A stretch of DNA of 38,023 nucleotides from an uncultured Collinsella sp. (GCA_900546825.1 UREE01000014.1:1-38023); one strand, 5' to 3'; positions 24,478 to 32,576 are shown, counted from the first letter of the stretch. The notes: generated by a model from the sequence alone, not told the origin. Translations and numbers: made by a program.

Positions 24478-25554
24478 GTGTCCCTTTCCATCGGTATCGT
24501 GGGCCTGCCCAACGTGGGCAAGTCGACGCTGTTCACCGCGCTTACCAAAAAGACCGGCCTTGCCGCCAACTACCCGTTTGCCACGATCGACCCCAACGTG
24601 GGTATCGTCGACGTGCCCGATAGCCGCCTGCAAAAGCTCGCCGACATCGTCAACCCGGGTCGCATTGTGCCGGCAACGGTCGAGTTCGTCGACATCGCAG
24701 GTCTGGTGAAGGGCGCTAACGAGGGCGAGGGTCTGGGCAACCAGTTCTTGGCAAACATCCGCGAGACCGACGCCATCTGCGAGGTCGTTCGCTACTTTAA
24801 GGATCCCAACGTTATGCGCGAAGTGGGCCGCACCGGCGAGTTCGTCGACCCCGCCGGTGACGCCGACACCATCATGACCGAGCTCATCCTGGCCGACATG
24901 GGTACGCTCGAGAAGCAACTGCCCAAGCTCGAGAAGGAGGCCAAGCGCGACAAGGAGCTCATGCCCAAGTTCGAGGTCGCCAAGCGCCTACTCGCCTGGC
25001 TCAACGAGGGTAAGCGCGCCGCGTCCATGGAGATGACCGACGAGGAGCGTGCTGCCGCCAAGGGTCTGTTCCTGCTCACCATGAAGCCCATCCTGTATGT
25101 GGCCAACGTGGACGAGGATATGCTCAACGACGACCTGGCGCCCATCGACGGCGTCAAGCCGCTGCCGATCTGCGCCAAGATCGAGGCCGAGCTTTCCGAG
25201 CTCGATCCCGAGGACGCCGCCGACTACCTGGAGAGCCTGGGCCTGGAGCAGCCCGGTCTGGACGTGCTCGCGCAGGCAGCCTACAAGCTGCTCGGCCTGC
25301 AGTCGTTCTTTACGGCTGGCGAGATGGAGGTCAAGGCCTGGACGGTGCGTCAGGGTGCGACCGCTCCGCAGGCTGCCGGTGTCATCCACACCGACTTTGA
25401 GCGCGGCTTTATTAAGGCCGAGGTCATTGGCTACGACGACTACATCGAGCTCGGTGGCGAGCAGGGCGCCAAGGCCGCCGGCAAGCTGCGTATCGAGGGC
25501 AAAGAGTATGTCATGGCCGATGGCGACGTCGTGCACTTCCGCTTTAACGTGTAA
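24478..25554 (+). CDS. ychF: redox-regulated ATPase YchF (Obg family)
   Basis: 358 aa from a GTG start at 24478 with AAAAGGAG seven bases upstream; earlier in-frame ATGs belong to the intergenic region. YchF is a ribosome-associated P-loop protein that prefers ATP. Seen: G1 GLPNVGKST (near residues 8-16), FATIDPNVGIV, G3 DIAGLVKGANEGEGLGNQF, a coiled-coil insertion (about 125-190), and a C-terminal TGS-like domain with FFTAGEMEVKAWTVR and GKEYVMADGDVVHFRFNV. All signature parts are present. The DUF1648 gene starts 11 bp downstream, so both are probably co-transcribed. Confidence 0.96.
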   Translation: MSLSIGIVGLPNVGKSTLFTALTKKTGLAANYPFATIDPNVGIVDVPDSRLQKLADIVNPGRIVPATVEFVDIAGLVKGANEGEGLGNQFLANIRETDAICEVVRYFKDPNVMREVGRTGEFVDPAGDADTIMTELILADMGTLEKQLPKLEKEAKRDKELMPKFEVAKRLLAWLNEGKRAASMEMTDEERAAAKGLFLLTMKPILYVANVDEDMLNDDLAPIDGVKPLPICAKIEAELSELDPEDAADYLESLGLEQPGLDVLAQAAYKLLGLQSFFTAGEMEVKAWTVRQGATAPQAAGVIHTDFERGFIKAEVIGYDDYIELGGEQGAKAAGKLRIEGKEYVMADGDVVHFRFNV

Positions 25555-25565
25555 GGACGACGCAT

Positions 25566-25949
25566 ATGTTTAAATACGGCAAAAAAGCTGGCTACATGGG
25601 TATTGCGTTGCTCGTGCTTGCGGTGATTCCGCTGGTGGTTGCAGCGTGTGTTATCCCCAACATTGGCCCCGAGGTGGCAACGAAGTTTAACGCCGCCGGC
25701 GAGGTGACGCGCTGGGGCAAGAGCTACGAGCTGCTGGCACTGCCGGTGCTCAACCTGCTGCTGAGCGTGGCGACGTACTTTACGGCAGGACGTCAGGCTA
25801 AAAACAATGATGACTCCGCCGCCATGGCGCGCATCGTGTGCGAGCGCTACCTGCGCAACGGTTGCATCACTGGTGTGTTCCTCAACGTGATCAACGTTTA
25901 CTTTATGTACTCGGCTATTACCGGAACGGGCTTTGGCTTTGGTTTCTAG
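25566..25949 (+). CDS. small DUF1648-type membrane protein
   Basis: 127 aa with three hydrophobic segments (about 11-32, 55-72, 100-118). After the first is the pattern P-x-V-ATKFNAAGEVTRWG-K, which fits DUF1648 proteins (SdpI-like N-terminal module). The ATG follows AAGGA at the end of ychF, 11 bp after its stop. Function unknown; SdpI relatives give immunity to a toxin, but this short version has only the DUF1648 part. The tail is Gly/Phe-rich (GTGFGFGF). Confidence 0.72.
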   Translation: MFKYGKKAGYMGIALLVLAVIPLVVAACVIPNIGPEVATKFNAAGEVTRWGKSYELLALPVLNLLLSVATYFTAGRQAKNNDDSAAMARIVCERYLRNGCITGVFLNVINVYFMYSAITGTGFGFGF

Positions 25950-25958
25950 CTTGTCCTT

Positions 25959-26348
25959 TTAGTCAACGAGCCTGCACGCATATTCAATGGCTGCTGCGAG
26001 GCCGCCGCTCGATCGTGGTTTAAAGACCATGTCGGCGGCGGCCTCGTTTTCGTATCCGGCGCCGCGAAGGGTGAGCGCGGTACCGGCTTCCAGGAGAAGG
26101 GGCAGACCGCGTTGGCTGGTTGCGATTACGGCAGCCTGATTGAGCGAGCAGCTGTGCGCTTGGCATTGGATGGCAAGTTCGCCTTGCGCCGGGCAAGGGA
26201 CCAGAACGGCGGCTACGCGACTTGATAGCAATGCAAATGCTGTGCGCTCATCGGGCGAAAGACATTCTGCTTCAACGACGACGAGCTTGGGCGGTGCGCT
26301 GTTTGTGCGAAGCGTGGCTCGGTACGTGCGGACCGAAGAACCCGACAT
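25959..26348 (-). CDS. hypothetical protein divergent from the XRE regulator
   Basis: 129 aa from the ATG at 26348 with AGGAG six bases upstream (the frame extends to 26372, which is inside the palindrome). Ala/Leu-rich, soluble-looking, with a possible alternating strand-helix pattern (PKLVVVEAEC, VAAVLVPCPAQ, QAAVIATSQRGLPLLLEAG) resembling a receiver-like or Rossmann-like fold, but no conserved motif I recognise. It is convergent with the DUF1648 gene (9 bp between ends) and shares a promoter region containing a perfect palindrome with the XRE gene, so it is probably that regulator's target. Function unknown. Confidence 0.62.
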   Translation of the reverse strand: MSGSSVRTYRATLRTNSAPPKLVVVEAECLSPDERTAFALLSSRVAAVLVPCPAQGELAIQCQAHSCSLNQAAVIATSQRGLPLLLEAGTALTLRGAGYENEAAADMVFKPRSSGGLAAAIEYACRLVD

Positions 26349-26371
26349 AGAAAACTCCTGTGTATTCGGCA

Positions 26372-26395
26372 AAACGTAAACTATAGTTTACGTTT
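26372..26395. promoter_or_regulatory. perfect 24-bp palindromic operator
   Basis: AAACGTAAACTA followed by its exact reverse complement, with no loop. It lies 24 bp before one start codon (26348) and 30 bp before the other (26425), so a bound dimer or tetramer would cover both promoters. Contains TATAGT, usable as a -10 for the XRE gene. Confidence 0.82.
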
Positions 26396-26424
26396 ATGTT
26401 CGGCTCCATTTCAAACTCGTCTGC

Positions 26425-26643
26425 ATGGACGAACGTGCTAAACAGATTCTTGGCAGGCGGGTCGAAGAGACACGCAGGGACCTTGGTATCTCCAAGGTTG
26501 ATTTTTGTGTGGCGACAGGAATCAGCCGACCCTACCTCGACCGAATCGAAGATGGGACGGCAAATTTCACGCTCAAGGTTCTATTTAAGATCGCGCCCGC
26601 CCTTGGCATGACGGTGTCAGAGCTTCTCGAGGGTATCGAATAG
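26425..26643 (+). CDS. XRE-family (Cro/C1-type HTH) regulator
   Basis: 72 aa single-domain HTH protein. Seen: helix 2-turn-helix 3 around KVDFCVATGISRPYLDRIEDG, followed by LKVLFKIAPALGMTVSELL, standard for the fold. No effector domain. There is no clear Shine-Dalgarno before the ATG at 26425, only a 30-base leader after a palindrome that includes a -10-like TATAGT. It likely represses itself and the divergent 129-aa gene. Such small regulators often belong to restriction-modification or toxin-antitoxin pairs, but no such partner motif is seen. Confidence 0.85.
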   Translation: MDERAKQILGRRVEETRRDLGISKVDFCVATGISRPYLDRIEDGTANFTLKVLFKIAPALGMTVSELLEGIE

Positions 26644-26678
26644 GGCGTTCCCCCGCTGTATTTGACGCTCTTTGGGCG

Positions 26679-26922
26679 GGTCCCCCTGGTTGCGATGTGC
26701 AAAATCGCGAGTATTCAGCACCTGTTCAGCCGTAGATGGTAGCCCGAGCGGCTGGCGTTGCCTTTTTAACAGTAGTTAATCCACGCGCTAAATAAAAATG
26801 AGGAATAAATATTTACTAGACGGCCCGTTCGTCCTAAAAGTTTGTCTAACAATCAGCCGATTCTGCGCCTCCGGCGGAGAAATTGCAGAATACTCCGATT
26901 TTTGCACGGCCCGAGGGGGACC
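26679..26922. repeat. inverted-repeat element downstream of the XRE gene
   Basis: 26679-26720 and 26884-26922 are inverted copies with small gaps, sharing GGTCCCCCT, GTGCAAAA and GAGTATTC-x-GCA. The roughly 160 bp between them is AT-rich with no reading frame. Together with 26644-26964 this stretch has no gene. It resembles in layout the element at 8380-8602, which also has GTG-x-CAAAAA then GAGTA in its arms. Confidence 0.55.
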
Positions 26923-26964
26923 ACCTGTCGTTTGAGGCTGCGATAAGTGGAACTGCCTTGGGGA

Positions 26965-27978
26965 TTACACCATCGGGATGCGGTCGTGGTTGACCTGGCT
27001 GTAGAACAAGCGCTGGATTTCGGCGGCATCGCGTGACTGGCCGAGTGCCCACATGGTTTTGGCCACGAGCGTCTCGGTTGTCATATCGTCGCCGCGCAGA
27101 ATGCCCGGATGATCGGCGTAAGCACGGCCGACCTCATAAACGCCCAGATCGAGGCCCTCTTCGGGGACCTGCGTAGTCATAACGACGGTGCGGCCCGAAT
27201 CGACCCAGCGGAAAATTGCCTCTTGGAACGACTCGCCCGACTCACCAAACTCGGGGATACCGCCAATGCCAAAGGTCTCCAGAATCACGGCGTCGTAGCT
27301 ATCGGCAAGGGCGTCGAGGATGCCCGGGTTTACGCCGGGCGTAAGCTTGAGTACAAATACGCGCGGGTCGATGCTGTCGTAGAAACGAACCGGGTTCTCG
27401 TTCTGGTGAGTGCCATGGAGTCCGTTGCGAACGATGCGGTCGTTGCGGATATAGGCAATGGGCGGATAGTTGACGCTAATGAACGCGTTAAAGCTCATGG
27501 TACGCTGCTTGCGGGCGCGCGTGCCGGCAATGGCGACGCCGCCAAACACAATCGAGACATCGTGCGAGTGCTCGTCGAGCGCATAGAGCAGGCTCTGGTA
27601 CAGGTTGAGCTTGGCGTCGGTAAAGGGATTGCCCATGGGCTTTTGCGAGCCGGTGAGCACGATGGGCTTGGGGCTGTCCTGAATCAGGTAGGAAAGCGCT
27701 GCCGCGGTGTAGCTCATGGTGTCGGTGCCGTGCAGAATCACGAAGCCGTCGTGGTCGGCATAACCCTCGACGATGACGTCGCGGATACGCATCCAGTCAC
27801 TGGGGCGCATATTGGTGCTGTCGATGTTCATGGGCTGCACGACGTCGAGCTCGCAGAGCCCCGAGATCTCGGGGACGCTCTGGGCGAGCTCCTCACCGGT
27901 CAGGGCGGGGGAGAGGCCGTTGCCGTCCTCGGTCGATGCGATGGTGCCGCCCGTGGCGATGAGAAGGATGCGCTTCAT
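26965..27978 (-). CDS. L-asparaginase, type I
   Basis: 337 aa, cytoplasmic type (no signal peptide). It hydrolyses asparagine to aspartate and ammonia. Seen: N-terminal nucleophile Thr12 in ATGGTIAST, the second catalytic motif LHGTDTMSYTA (near 84-95), LTGSQKPMG, and a C-terminal TFGIGGIPE. The start at 27978 has AGGA eight bases upstream; a longer frame to 28050 has none. Divergent from guaA. It is downstream (in the reading direction) of nothing else, so probably a single-gene transcript. Confidence 0.93.
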   Translation of the reverse strand: MKRILLIATGGTIASTEDGNGLSPALTGEELAQSVPEISGLCELDVVQPMNIDSTNMRPSDWMRIRDVIVEGYADHDGFVILHGTDTMSYTAAALSYLIQDSPKPIVLTGSQKPMGNPFTDAKLNLYQSLLYALDEHSHDVSIVFGGVAIAGTRARKQRTMSFNAFISVNYPPIAYIRNDRIVRNGLHGTHQNENPVRFYDSIDPRVFVLKLTPGVNPGILDALADSYDAVILETFGIGGIPEFGESGESFQEAIFRWVDSGRTVVMTTQVPEEGLDLGVYEVGRAYADHPGILRGDDMTTETLVAKTMWALGQSRDAAEIQRLFYSQVNHDRIPMV

Positions 27979-28245
27979 GCTGGTATTCCTATCGTATTTG
28001 CCGCCGCAGAGGCGGAGTCGTTCGGCAGTATTGTGGCACAGGGCGTCCAATGTTCAAACGTATTACATCATCTGCAACGTTTGGTAACACTTCAATTGCC
28101 GTCAAATAGGGCTCCGGTCGTGCGTTTGCCGTGCGCTGATGGCTGCGAGGGACGAGAAACCCCATATAACGTGTACACTATGAAAGTTATTTTCGTTCAT
28201 TCACGCGGGTGGGCACCGGCTCCCCGCCAACAAGAGGGGGAAACC

Positions 28246-29844
28246 ATGGATCAAAAGGCTTCCGCAAAGGTCCTCGTACTCGACTTTGGTGCGCAGTACG
28301 GTCAGCTCATTGCCCGTCGCGTCCGCGACCTCAACGTGTATTCCGAGATCGTTCCCTGCGACATCTCGGCCGATGAGATTCGCGAGATGAACGCCTCTGC
28401 GCTCATCCTTTCTGGCGGCCCGGCCTCCGTGTATGCTGAGGACGCTCCATCCATCGATCCTGCCATCTTTGACCTGGGCCTTCCCGTCCTGGGCTTTTGC
28501 TACGGCCATCAGATCACGGCCGTGACGCTCGGCGGCAAGGTCGGCCACTCCGAGGTGGGCGAGTACGGCCGCGCCACCATCACGCGCACGGCCGGCGCCA
28601 AGCTCTTTAACTCCACGCCCATGGAGCAGACCGTGTGGATGAGCCACCGCGACGCCGTGTCCGAGGTGCCCGAGGGCTTTACCGTTACCGCCAGCACCGA
28701 CGTGTGCCCGGTTGCCGCCATGGAGTGCGTCGAGCGCAAGATTTTCACCACGCAGTTCCACCCCGAGGTCAAGCACTCCGAGTACGGTCAGCAGCTGCTG
28801 AGCAACTTCCTGTTTGAGATCTGCGGCCTGGAGCCCAACTGGAGCATGGACAACCTGGTCGAGACCATGACGGCCGAGTTCCGCGAGAAGGTCGGCGACG
28901 ACCGCGTGATTCTGGCCCTGTCCGGTGGCGTCGACTCCTCCGTCGTGGCTGCGCTGGGCGCTCGCGCCGTGGGCAAGCAGATGACCTGCGTGTTCATCAA
29001 CCACGGTCTGCTGCGCAAGGGCGAGCCCGAGCAGGTGGAGGAGGTCTTCACCAAACAGTTTGACGTCGACTTTATCCACGTCCACGCCGAGGACCGTTAT
29101 GCCGAGCTTCTGGCCGGCGTGACCGAGCCCGAGGAGAAGCGCCGCATCATCGGTACGCAGTTCTGGAAAGAGTTCTTCGCCGTGGCGCAGCAGCTCGAGA
29201 CCGATGGCAAGCCGGTCAAGTACCTGGCTCAGGGCACCATCTACCCCGACATCATCGAGTCCGGCGCTCGCAAGACGGGCGGCAAGACGGCTACCATCAA
29301 GAGCCACCACAACCTGATTCCGTTCCCCGAGGGCGTGCACTTCGACCTTATTGAGCCGCTCGACCACTTCTTTAAGGACGAGGTCCGCGCACTTGGTCTG
29401 GCGCTGGGCCTGCCGGGCCATATCGTGTTCCGCCAGCCTTTCCCGGGCCCGGGTCTTGCCATCCGCATCATTGGTGCGGTCGACAAGGAGAAGCTCGAGA
29501 TCCTCAAGAACGCCGACGCCATCGTGCGCGAGGAGCTCGATGCCTACAACCAGCGACTGTTTGAACAGACCGGCGAGCGCAACTCCGAGCACAGCTGCTG
29601 GCAGTACTTTGCGGTCCTGCCCGACATTAAGTCCGTCGGCGTTATGGGCGACGAGCGCACCTATCAGCGCCCGATCATCCTGCGCGCCGTCGAGTCCAGT
29701 GATGCCATGACCGCCGACTGGGCCAAGCTGCCCTACGACGTTCTGGCCCGCATCTCCGGTCGTATCGTGGCCGAGGTTCCCGGTGCCAACCGCGTGTGCT
29801 ACGACATCACGTCCAAGCCGCCGGCGACCATCGAGTGGGAGTAG
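28246..29844 (+). CDS. guaA: GMP synthase (glutamine-hydrolysing)
   Basis: 532 aa, full length. It converts XMP to GMP with glutamine and ATP. Seen: class I amidotransferase with nucleophile Cys85 in GFCYGHQ and the His-Glu of TQFHPEVKHS; ATP-pyrophosphatase P-loop LALSGGVDSS (about 222-231); the RQPFPGPGLA and GVMGDERTYQ elements; and C terminus KPPATIEWE. The start at 28246 has AAGAGGGGG upstream. Its last 17 bp are repeated at 32406 and, with changes, at 34966, marking its 3' end as an insertion site; the gene itself stays intact. Confidence 0.97.
   Translation: MDQKASAKVLVLDFGAQYGQLIARRVRDLNVYSEIVPCDISADEIREMNASALILSGGPASVYAEDAPSIDPAIFDLGLPVLGFCYGHQITAVTLGGKVGHSEVGEYGRATITRTAGAKLFNSTPMEQTVWMSHRDAVSEVPEGFTVTASTDVCPVAAMECVERKIFTTQFHPEVKHSEYGQQLLSNFLFEICGLEPNWSMDNLVETMTAEFREKVGDDRVILALSGGVDSSVVAALGARAVGKQMTCVFINHGLLRKGEPEQVEEVFTKQFDVDFIHVHAEDRYAELLAGVTEPEEKRRIIGTQFWKEFFAVAQQLETDGKPVKYLAQGTIYPDIIESGARKTGGKTATIKSHHNLIPFPEGVHFDLIEPLDHFFKDEVRALGLALGLPGHIVFRQPFPGPGLAIRIIGAVDKEKLEILKNADAIVREELDAYNQRLFEQTGERNSEHSCWQYFAVLPDIKSVGVMGDERTYQRPIILRAVESSDAMTADWAKLPYDVLARISGRIVAEVPGANRVCYDITSKPPATIEWE
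29828..29844 (+). repeat. att-like repeat 1, 3' end of guaA
   Basis: CCATCGAGTGGGAGTAG, the end of the guaA reading frame. An identical 17-mer occurs at 32406-32422 and a 15/17 match at 34966-34982. Confidence 0.75.
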
Positions 29845-29958
29845 GCTGACAGGGTTCTGACCTGCTCTTTTGAGTGCTGCACTGTACTCCTGAGTTTCGT
29901 TTCGTACGAGAGTTATGGCAAAGCCACCAGCGACATTGGTGAGTAAATCCGATTATCG

Positions 29959-29996
29959 AGCCTCCGTTCCCGCGTTGGAACGGAGGCTTTTTCTTT
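29959..29996 (+). terminator. intrinsic terminator downstream of guaA
   Basis: 12-bp perfect stem AGCCTCCGTTCC/GGAACGGAGGCT, 6-base loop, then TTTTTCTTT. Confidence 0.93.
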
Positions 29997-30424
29997 GTCG
30001 TTATTCCCTTTTACCTGCGATTTCGCTATTTACTCCCCGCATTTCAAGATGGCAAAGCACTGGGCGGTATTAGGAGGAACGGGAGTAAGGATTCATCCCA
30101 AGTGAGTAGACGCGCGGTTTTGTCCCCGAGGGCGAAGCGGGGCCGTTTCGGGGCCCGTGAAACTCAAATCGAACTCAATGGGCATTTTTGCGGTCTCCGC
30201 ACGGCGTTACCCCAGGTGGTTGATGGGGAGTAAAGAATCTCGCTGACTCGATGAAAACAGGAGTAATCAGGGAAAATGCCGCGGCACACGGCAGTACGCC
30301 GCGGCTATGTCGGATTCCTCCGAGCCGGCTGGTATGGGCAGCTCCACGCGGCCCACCAGCGCTCGTATGGGAAGCGCGGCGCCGGCCGCCGGGTCGTAAG
30401 CGCCATAACTGCCGCGTAGGGTAC
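29997..30424. other. intergenic stretch without a clear gene
   Basis: Between the guaA terminator and the next palindrome. It contains inverted TTTACTCCCC (about 30030) and GGGGAGTAAA (about 30225), several further GGAGTAA motifs, and a possible 47-codon frame at 30276-30419 (MPRHTAVRRGYVGFLRAGWY...) preceded by AGGGA at short distance. The peptide is Arg/Gly-rich with no recognised motif; it could be a remnant. The GGAGTAA motifs may be worn copies of the guaA end (GAGTGGGAGTAG). Confidence 0.3.
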
Positions 30425-30473
30425 CCGAAGACTTCCTAGGAGGTCTCCTGGAGGAGTCCTAGGAAGTCTTCGG
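30425..30473. terminator. 17-bp perfect stem, probable terminator of the TfoX-N gene
   Basis: 30425-30441 (CCGAAGACTTCCTAGGA) and 30457-30473 are exact inverted copies; the loop itself can pair (TCTCC/GGAG). On the plus strand TTTCT follows; on the minus strand GGGTACCC follows. It sits 85 bp past the stop of the leftward TfoX-N gene. Confidence 0.6.
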
Positions 30474-30557
30474 TTTCTAAGCGTGGTGATGGCGCAATCG
30501 CCATATGAGCAGGCACGGGTGATTGATGCCGGCGACGATATGCAGACCCGCGGGAAT

Positions 30558-30866
30558 CTACGCCCGGCGCTTCCTCGGCTCGGGCAGCTCCTGAAGCACG
30601 CCCTCCACGATGGTGCGCACGGCGGCTTTGCCCTCCACGTCCACGAGCAGCATCTCCGCAGCGCCCTCGTAGGGCACGGCGTTCGTCGCGAGCAGCGCGC
30701 GCGAGGACTCCGTGCTCTTCACCAGAAAGCGGTCGTCGTAGACGCCGCCGAAGAGCTTGCCCGACGCATAGAGCAGATACTCGCCCATCATCTTCCGATG
30801 CGAGACCTCCGGCACGTCGGCCAGCAGGTCGAGGACGTATTCCAGGTATTCTGCGCTTGACGCCAT
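30558..30866 (-). CDS. TfoX N-terminal domain protein
   Basis: 102 aa, the single TfoX_N module. Seen: N-terminal helix SSAEYLEYVLDLLADV, then VSHRKMMGEYLLYASGKLFGGVYDDRFLVK, the typical RKMFGEY-x-LY and DDRLYLK pattern. Known family members are named for the competence regulator TfoX/Sxy, but stand-alone N-terminal versions are of unknown role and are not evidence of competence. The ATG has GGGAGGGG upstream. It lies between the guaA end and the Abi gene, on the same strand as the latter, with 124 bp between. Confidence 0.8.
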   Translation of the reverse strand: MASSAEYLEYVLDLLADVPEVSHRKMMGEYLLYASGKLFGGVYDDRFLVKSTESSRALLATNAVPYEGAAEMLLVDVEGKAAVRTIVEGVLQELPEPRKRRA

Positions 30867-30990
30867 GCGATGCCCCTCCCTTAATTGACCCAGGTATCGC
30901 CCGTCTCCTATAGCGAGTGAATATAAAAATAGGGCAGAGTCGCTTGCGCAAGTCCGCCCCTAAAACCGTGAAGGTTTTGCTATCTGCAGG

Positions 30991-31953
30991 CTATTCTACC
31001 AACCCGAGCGATTCTGTCAACCTGCGAAGGAACTCGAGCGCGGAGCGAGCTGCGGCGTCGGGCCCCTTGTCGGGCAGCGCCTCGGTTTCGCCGTCGGCCC
31101 TGGCGAACATCTCGGCGAGCTCGGATGCGGCGCGCGAGCGCGAGGAGCCCTCGGGTACCAAGCCGGAGTGCGCCACGAGCACGGTCGCGACCTCCTGCAT
31201 GGCCGTGTTCCCCATCCACTTCCTCCTGGTCGCCTTGGGAATTCCCACGGCGGCGACCCTTCGGGAGACGCCGCTGGACGCCGAGCCCCGGGCGGCGCCC
31301 CTCTCGGCGAAGCAGTTGATCAGGCACGAGCCGTGCGCGGCGCAGTTGCGGACGGACTTCACGCGCTTGAGGTCGTAGTGGGAGGCCTCGAGGCGCCTGT
31401 CGCCCCATCGCCTGGCGCAGAAGCGCACGAAGTCGATGAGGGTGCCGAACGAGGTGAGCTCAAGGAAGGCCCAGGCAGGCATGTCGCCGGAGTACTTCGC
31501 GTAGAGGCTCGAGCTGTAGGGGCTGCGGCCGCTCATCTTGAGCTCGCGCAGGCGGTACTCCCTGTTTGCAGTGGTAAGCGATGCCATGTAGTCGGCCACG
31601 ATGGCGTAGCCGTCCTCTCCGCGGTCCTCCATCTCGCGAAGCAGTGTCACCTTCTGGAAGTGCTCGATGTCGAGCGTCATGCCGAGCAGGGCGTGGCGTA
31701 GCTCCTGGTCGAGCGCCGCGAGCAGGCGCAGCTGGCCGAAGTCGAGGTCTACGTAGCGGCCGTCGCGCGGGCCTCCCTCGTATTTCGAGAAGAGTTTGCG
31801 GTAGGATGCGAGCTTGAAGTAGTTGCACTTGTCACGCAGGTAGTCCTCGGCCTCTTCCTCGGAACACAGCTCGAAGGCTACGCCCTTCTGCTTGAGGTGC
31901 TCTATCTGCTGCTCGATCGTGAGGATCGGCTTCCTATCGTGGGGTTCGGCCAT
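30991..31953 (-). CDS. Abi family protein (AbiD/AbiF type, HEPN fold)
   Basis: 320 aa. Matches the Abi_2 family of abortive-infection proteins. Seen: N-terminal LTIEQQIEHLKQKG, then DYLRDKCNYFKLASYRKLF (typical entry to the fold), ALDQELRHALLGMTLDIEHFQKV is split across 81-102, MPAWAFLELTSFGTL (159-173), and the HEPN ribonuclease motif R-x4-H as Arg202-NCAA-His207. The C-terminal ~80 residues (after about 240) are helical and less conserved. Expected role: an RNase that is triggered by phage and arrests the host. The ATG has AGGAG upstream. No antitoxin gene overlaps it, usual for this family. Located between att-like repeats 1 and 2, so carried cargo. Confidence 0.87.
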   Translation of the reverse strand: MAEPHDRKPILTIEQQIEHLKQKGVAFELCSEEEAEDYLRDKCNYFKLASYRKLFSKYEGGPRDGRYVDLDFGQLRLLAALDQELRHALLGMTLDIEHFQKVTLLREMEDRGEDGYAIVADYMASLTTANREYRLRELKMSGRSPYSSSLYAKYSGDMPAWAFLELTSFGTLIDFVRFCARRWGDRRLEASHYDLKRVKSVRNCAAHGSCLINCFAERGAARGSASSGVSRRVAAVGIPKATRRKWMGNTAMQEVATVLVAHSGLVPEGSSRSRAASELAEMFARADGETEALPDKGPDAAARSALEFLRRLTESLGLVE

Positions 31954-32215
31954 GCTCGTTCTCCTGTCATAAAAAGTATTGCCTATTTTACCAGCATGTT
32001 CTCGACATTCGGTGGCGGCCTCATCGTCGACTCATGGGCAAGCCGCCTGATACGACTCCCTTTCCCTGCCAGCAGCGCAGTCGCCTGACCTGCGGCTTTG
32101 GAATCGCGTTGGAAGCCGCCCGCGACCAATCATTTGCAGTTGTTGCGAGTGGCTTGCGCGTGATGCTGCGGTTGAGTTTCAGAAACGGGCGATTCCGCCC
32201 AATCGGGCACCCGAA

Positions 32216-32326
32216 TCATGGCCGGAAGTTCCTTTGGGACAAAAACAAAAACTCAAAGCCCTGAGTTTGAAAATAGTTTTTGAGGTTGTCCCAAATTTTG
32301 TCCCCGAAGCCGACGAAACGCGACAT
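32216..32326 (-). pseudogene. possible remnant C terminus or small protein
   Basis: Minus-strand frame reading MSRFVGFGDKIWDNLKNYF and then QTQGFEFLFLSQRNFRP to a stop; it remains open upstream (VPSFRLHPVFGIDTERVPPNDA) almost to the second guaA-end repeat. Aromatic-rich, protein-like composition, but no ribosome binding site. It looks like the tail of a gene whose start was cut off at the repeat. No family recognised. Confidence 0.3.
32233..32295. repeat. nested hairpin around TTTGGGACAA / TTGTCCCAAA
   Basis: Outer 10-bp arms 32233-32242 and 32286-32295; inside are AAACTCA/TGAGTTT and CAAAAACT/AGTTTTTG pairings. It overlaps the end of the possible small frame at 32216-32326. Confidence 0.6.
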
Positions 32327-32405
32327 CGCGTCATTCGGCGGCACGCGTTCCGTGTCGATGCCGAAAACTGGGTGCAACCGGAATGACGGGACGACAGAAC
32401 CAAAG

Positions 32406-32422
32406 CCATCGAGTGGGAGTAG
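32406..32422. repeat. att-like repeat 2, exact copy of the guaA 3' end
   Basis: CCATCGAGTGGGAGTAG, identical to 29828-29844, in a non-coding context 2.6 kb downstream. Preceded by AAAG and followed by AACATACG. Confidence 0.78.
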
Positions 32423-32435
32423 AACATACGTTCTA
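32420..32435. promoter_or_regulatory. LexA/DinR-like box at the edge of att-like repeat 2
   Basis: TAGAACATACGTTCTA. The core GAACATACGTTC fits the Gram-positive SOS consensus CGAACRNRYGTTYG except for the outermost bases. An AT-rich stretch with TATAAAATAATATAG follows. No intact gene starts directly next to it in either direction. Confidence 0.55.
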
Positions 32436-32576
32436 TAAAATAATATAGTATTAGATAGCGGGCACGGTTTCAATCGAATCCGTGTCCGCTGCTGTATGTG
32501 TGTCCTTGCACGCCCAATATGTGCCGTAAAAGCCGCCTTCTTCAACGTCAAAGTGAATGGGCTTCATTTTTGCCTT

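Larger units (their letters stand above)
31954..32576. other. intergenic junction region between Abi and methyltransferase modules
   Basis: 623 bp with no strong gene. It holds a nested hairpin (32233-32295), a possible 36-aa minus-strand frame (32216-32326), the second guaA-end repeat (32406-32422), a LexA-like box beside it, an AT-rich tract (32430-32460), and a GCGGGCACGG/CCGTGTCCGC inverted pair near 32457-32491 that could terminate the leftward methyltransferase gene. Confidence 0.5.

Noticed and set aside
32430..32470. AT-rich tract as an origin of replication or transfer
   Set aside because: Too short, with no iterons, DnaA boxes or nick-site motif, and no relaxase or replication gene nearby.
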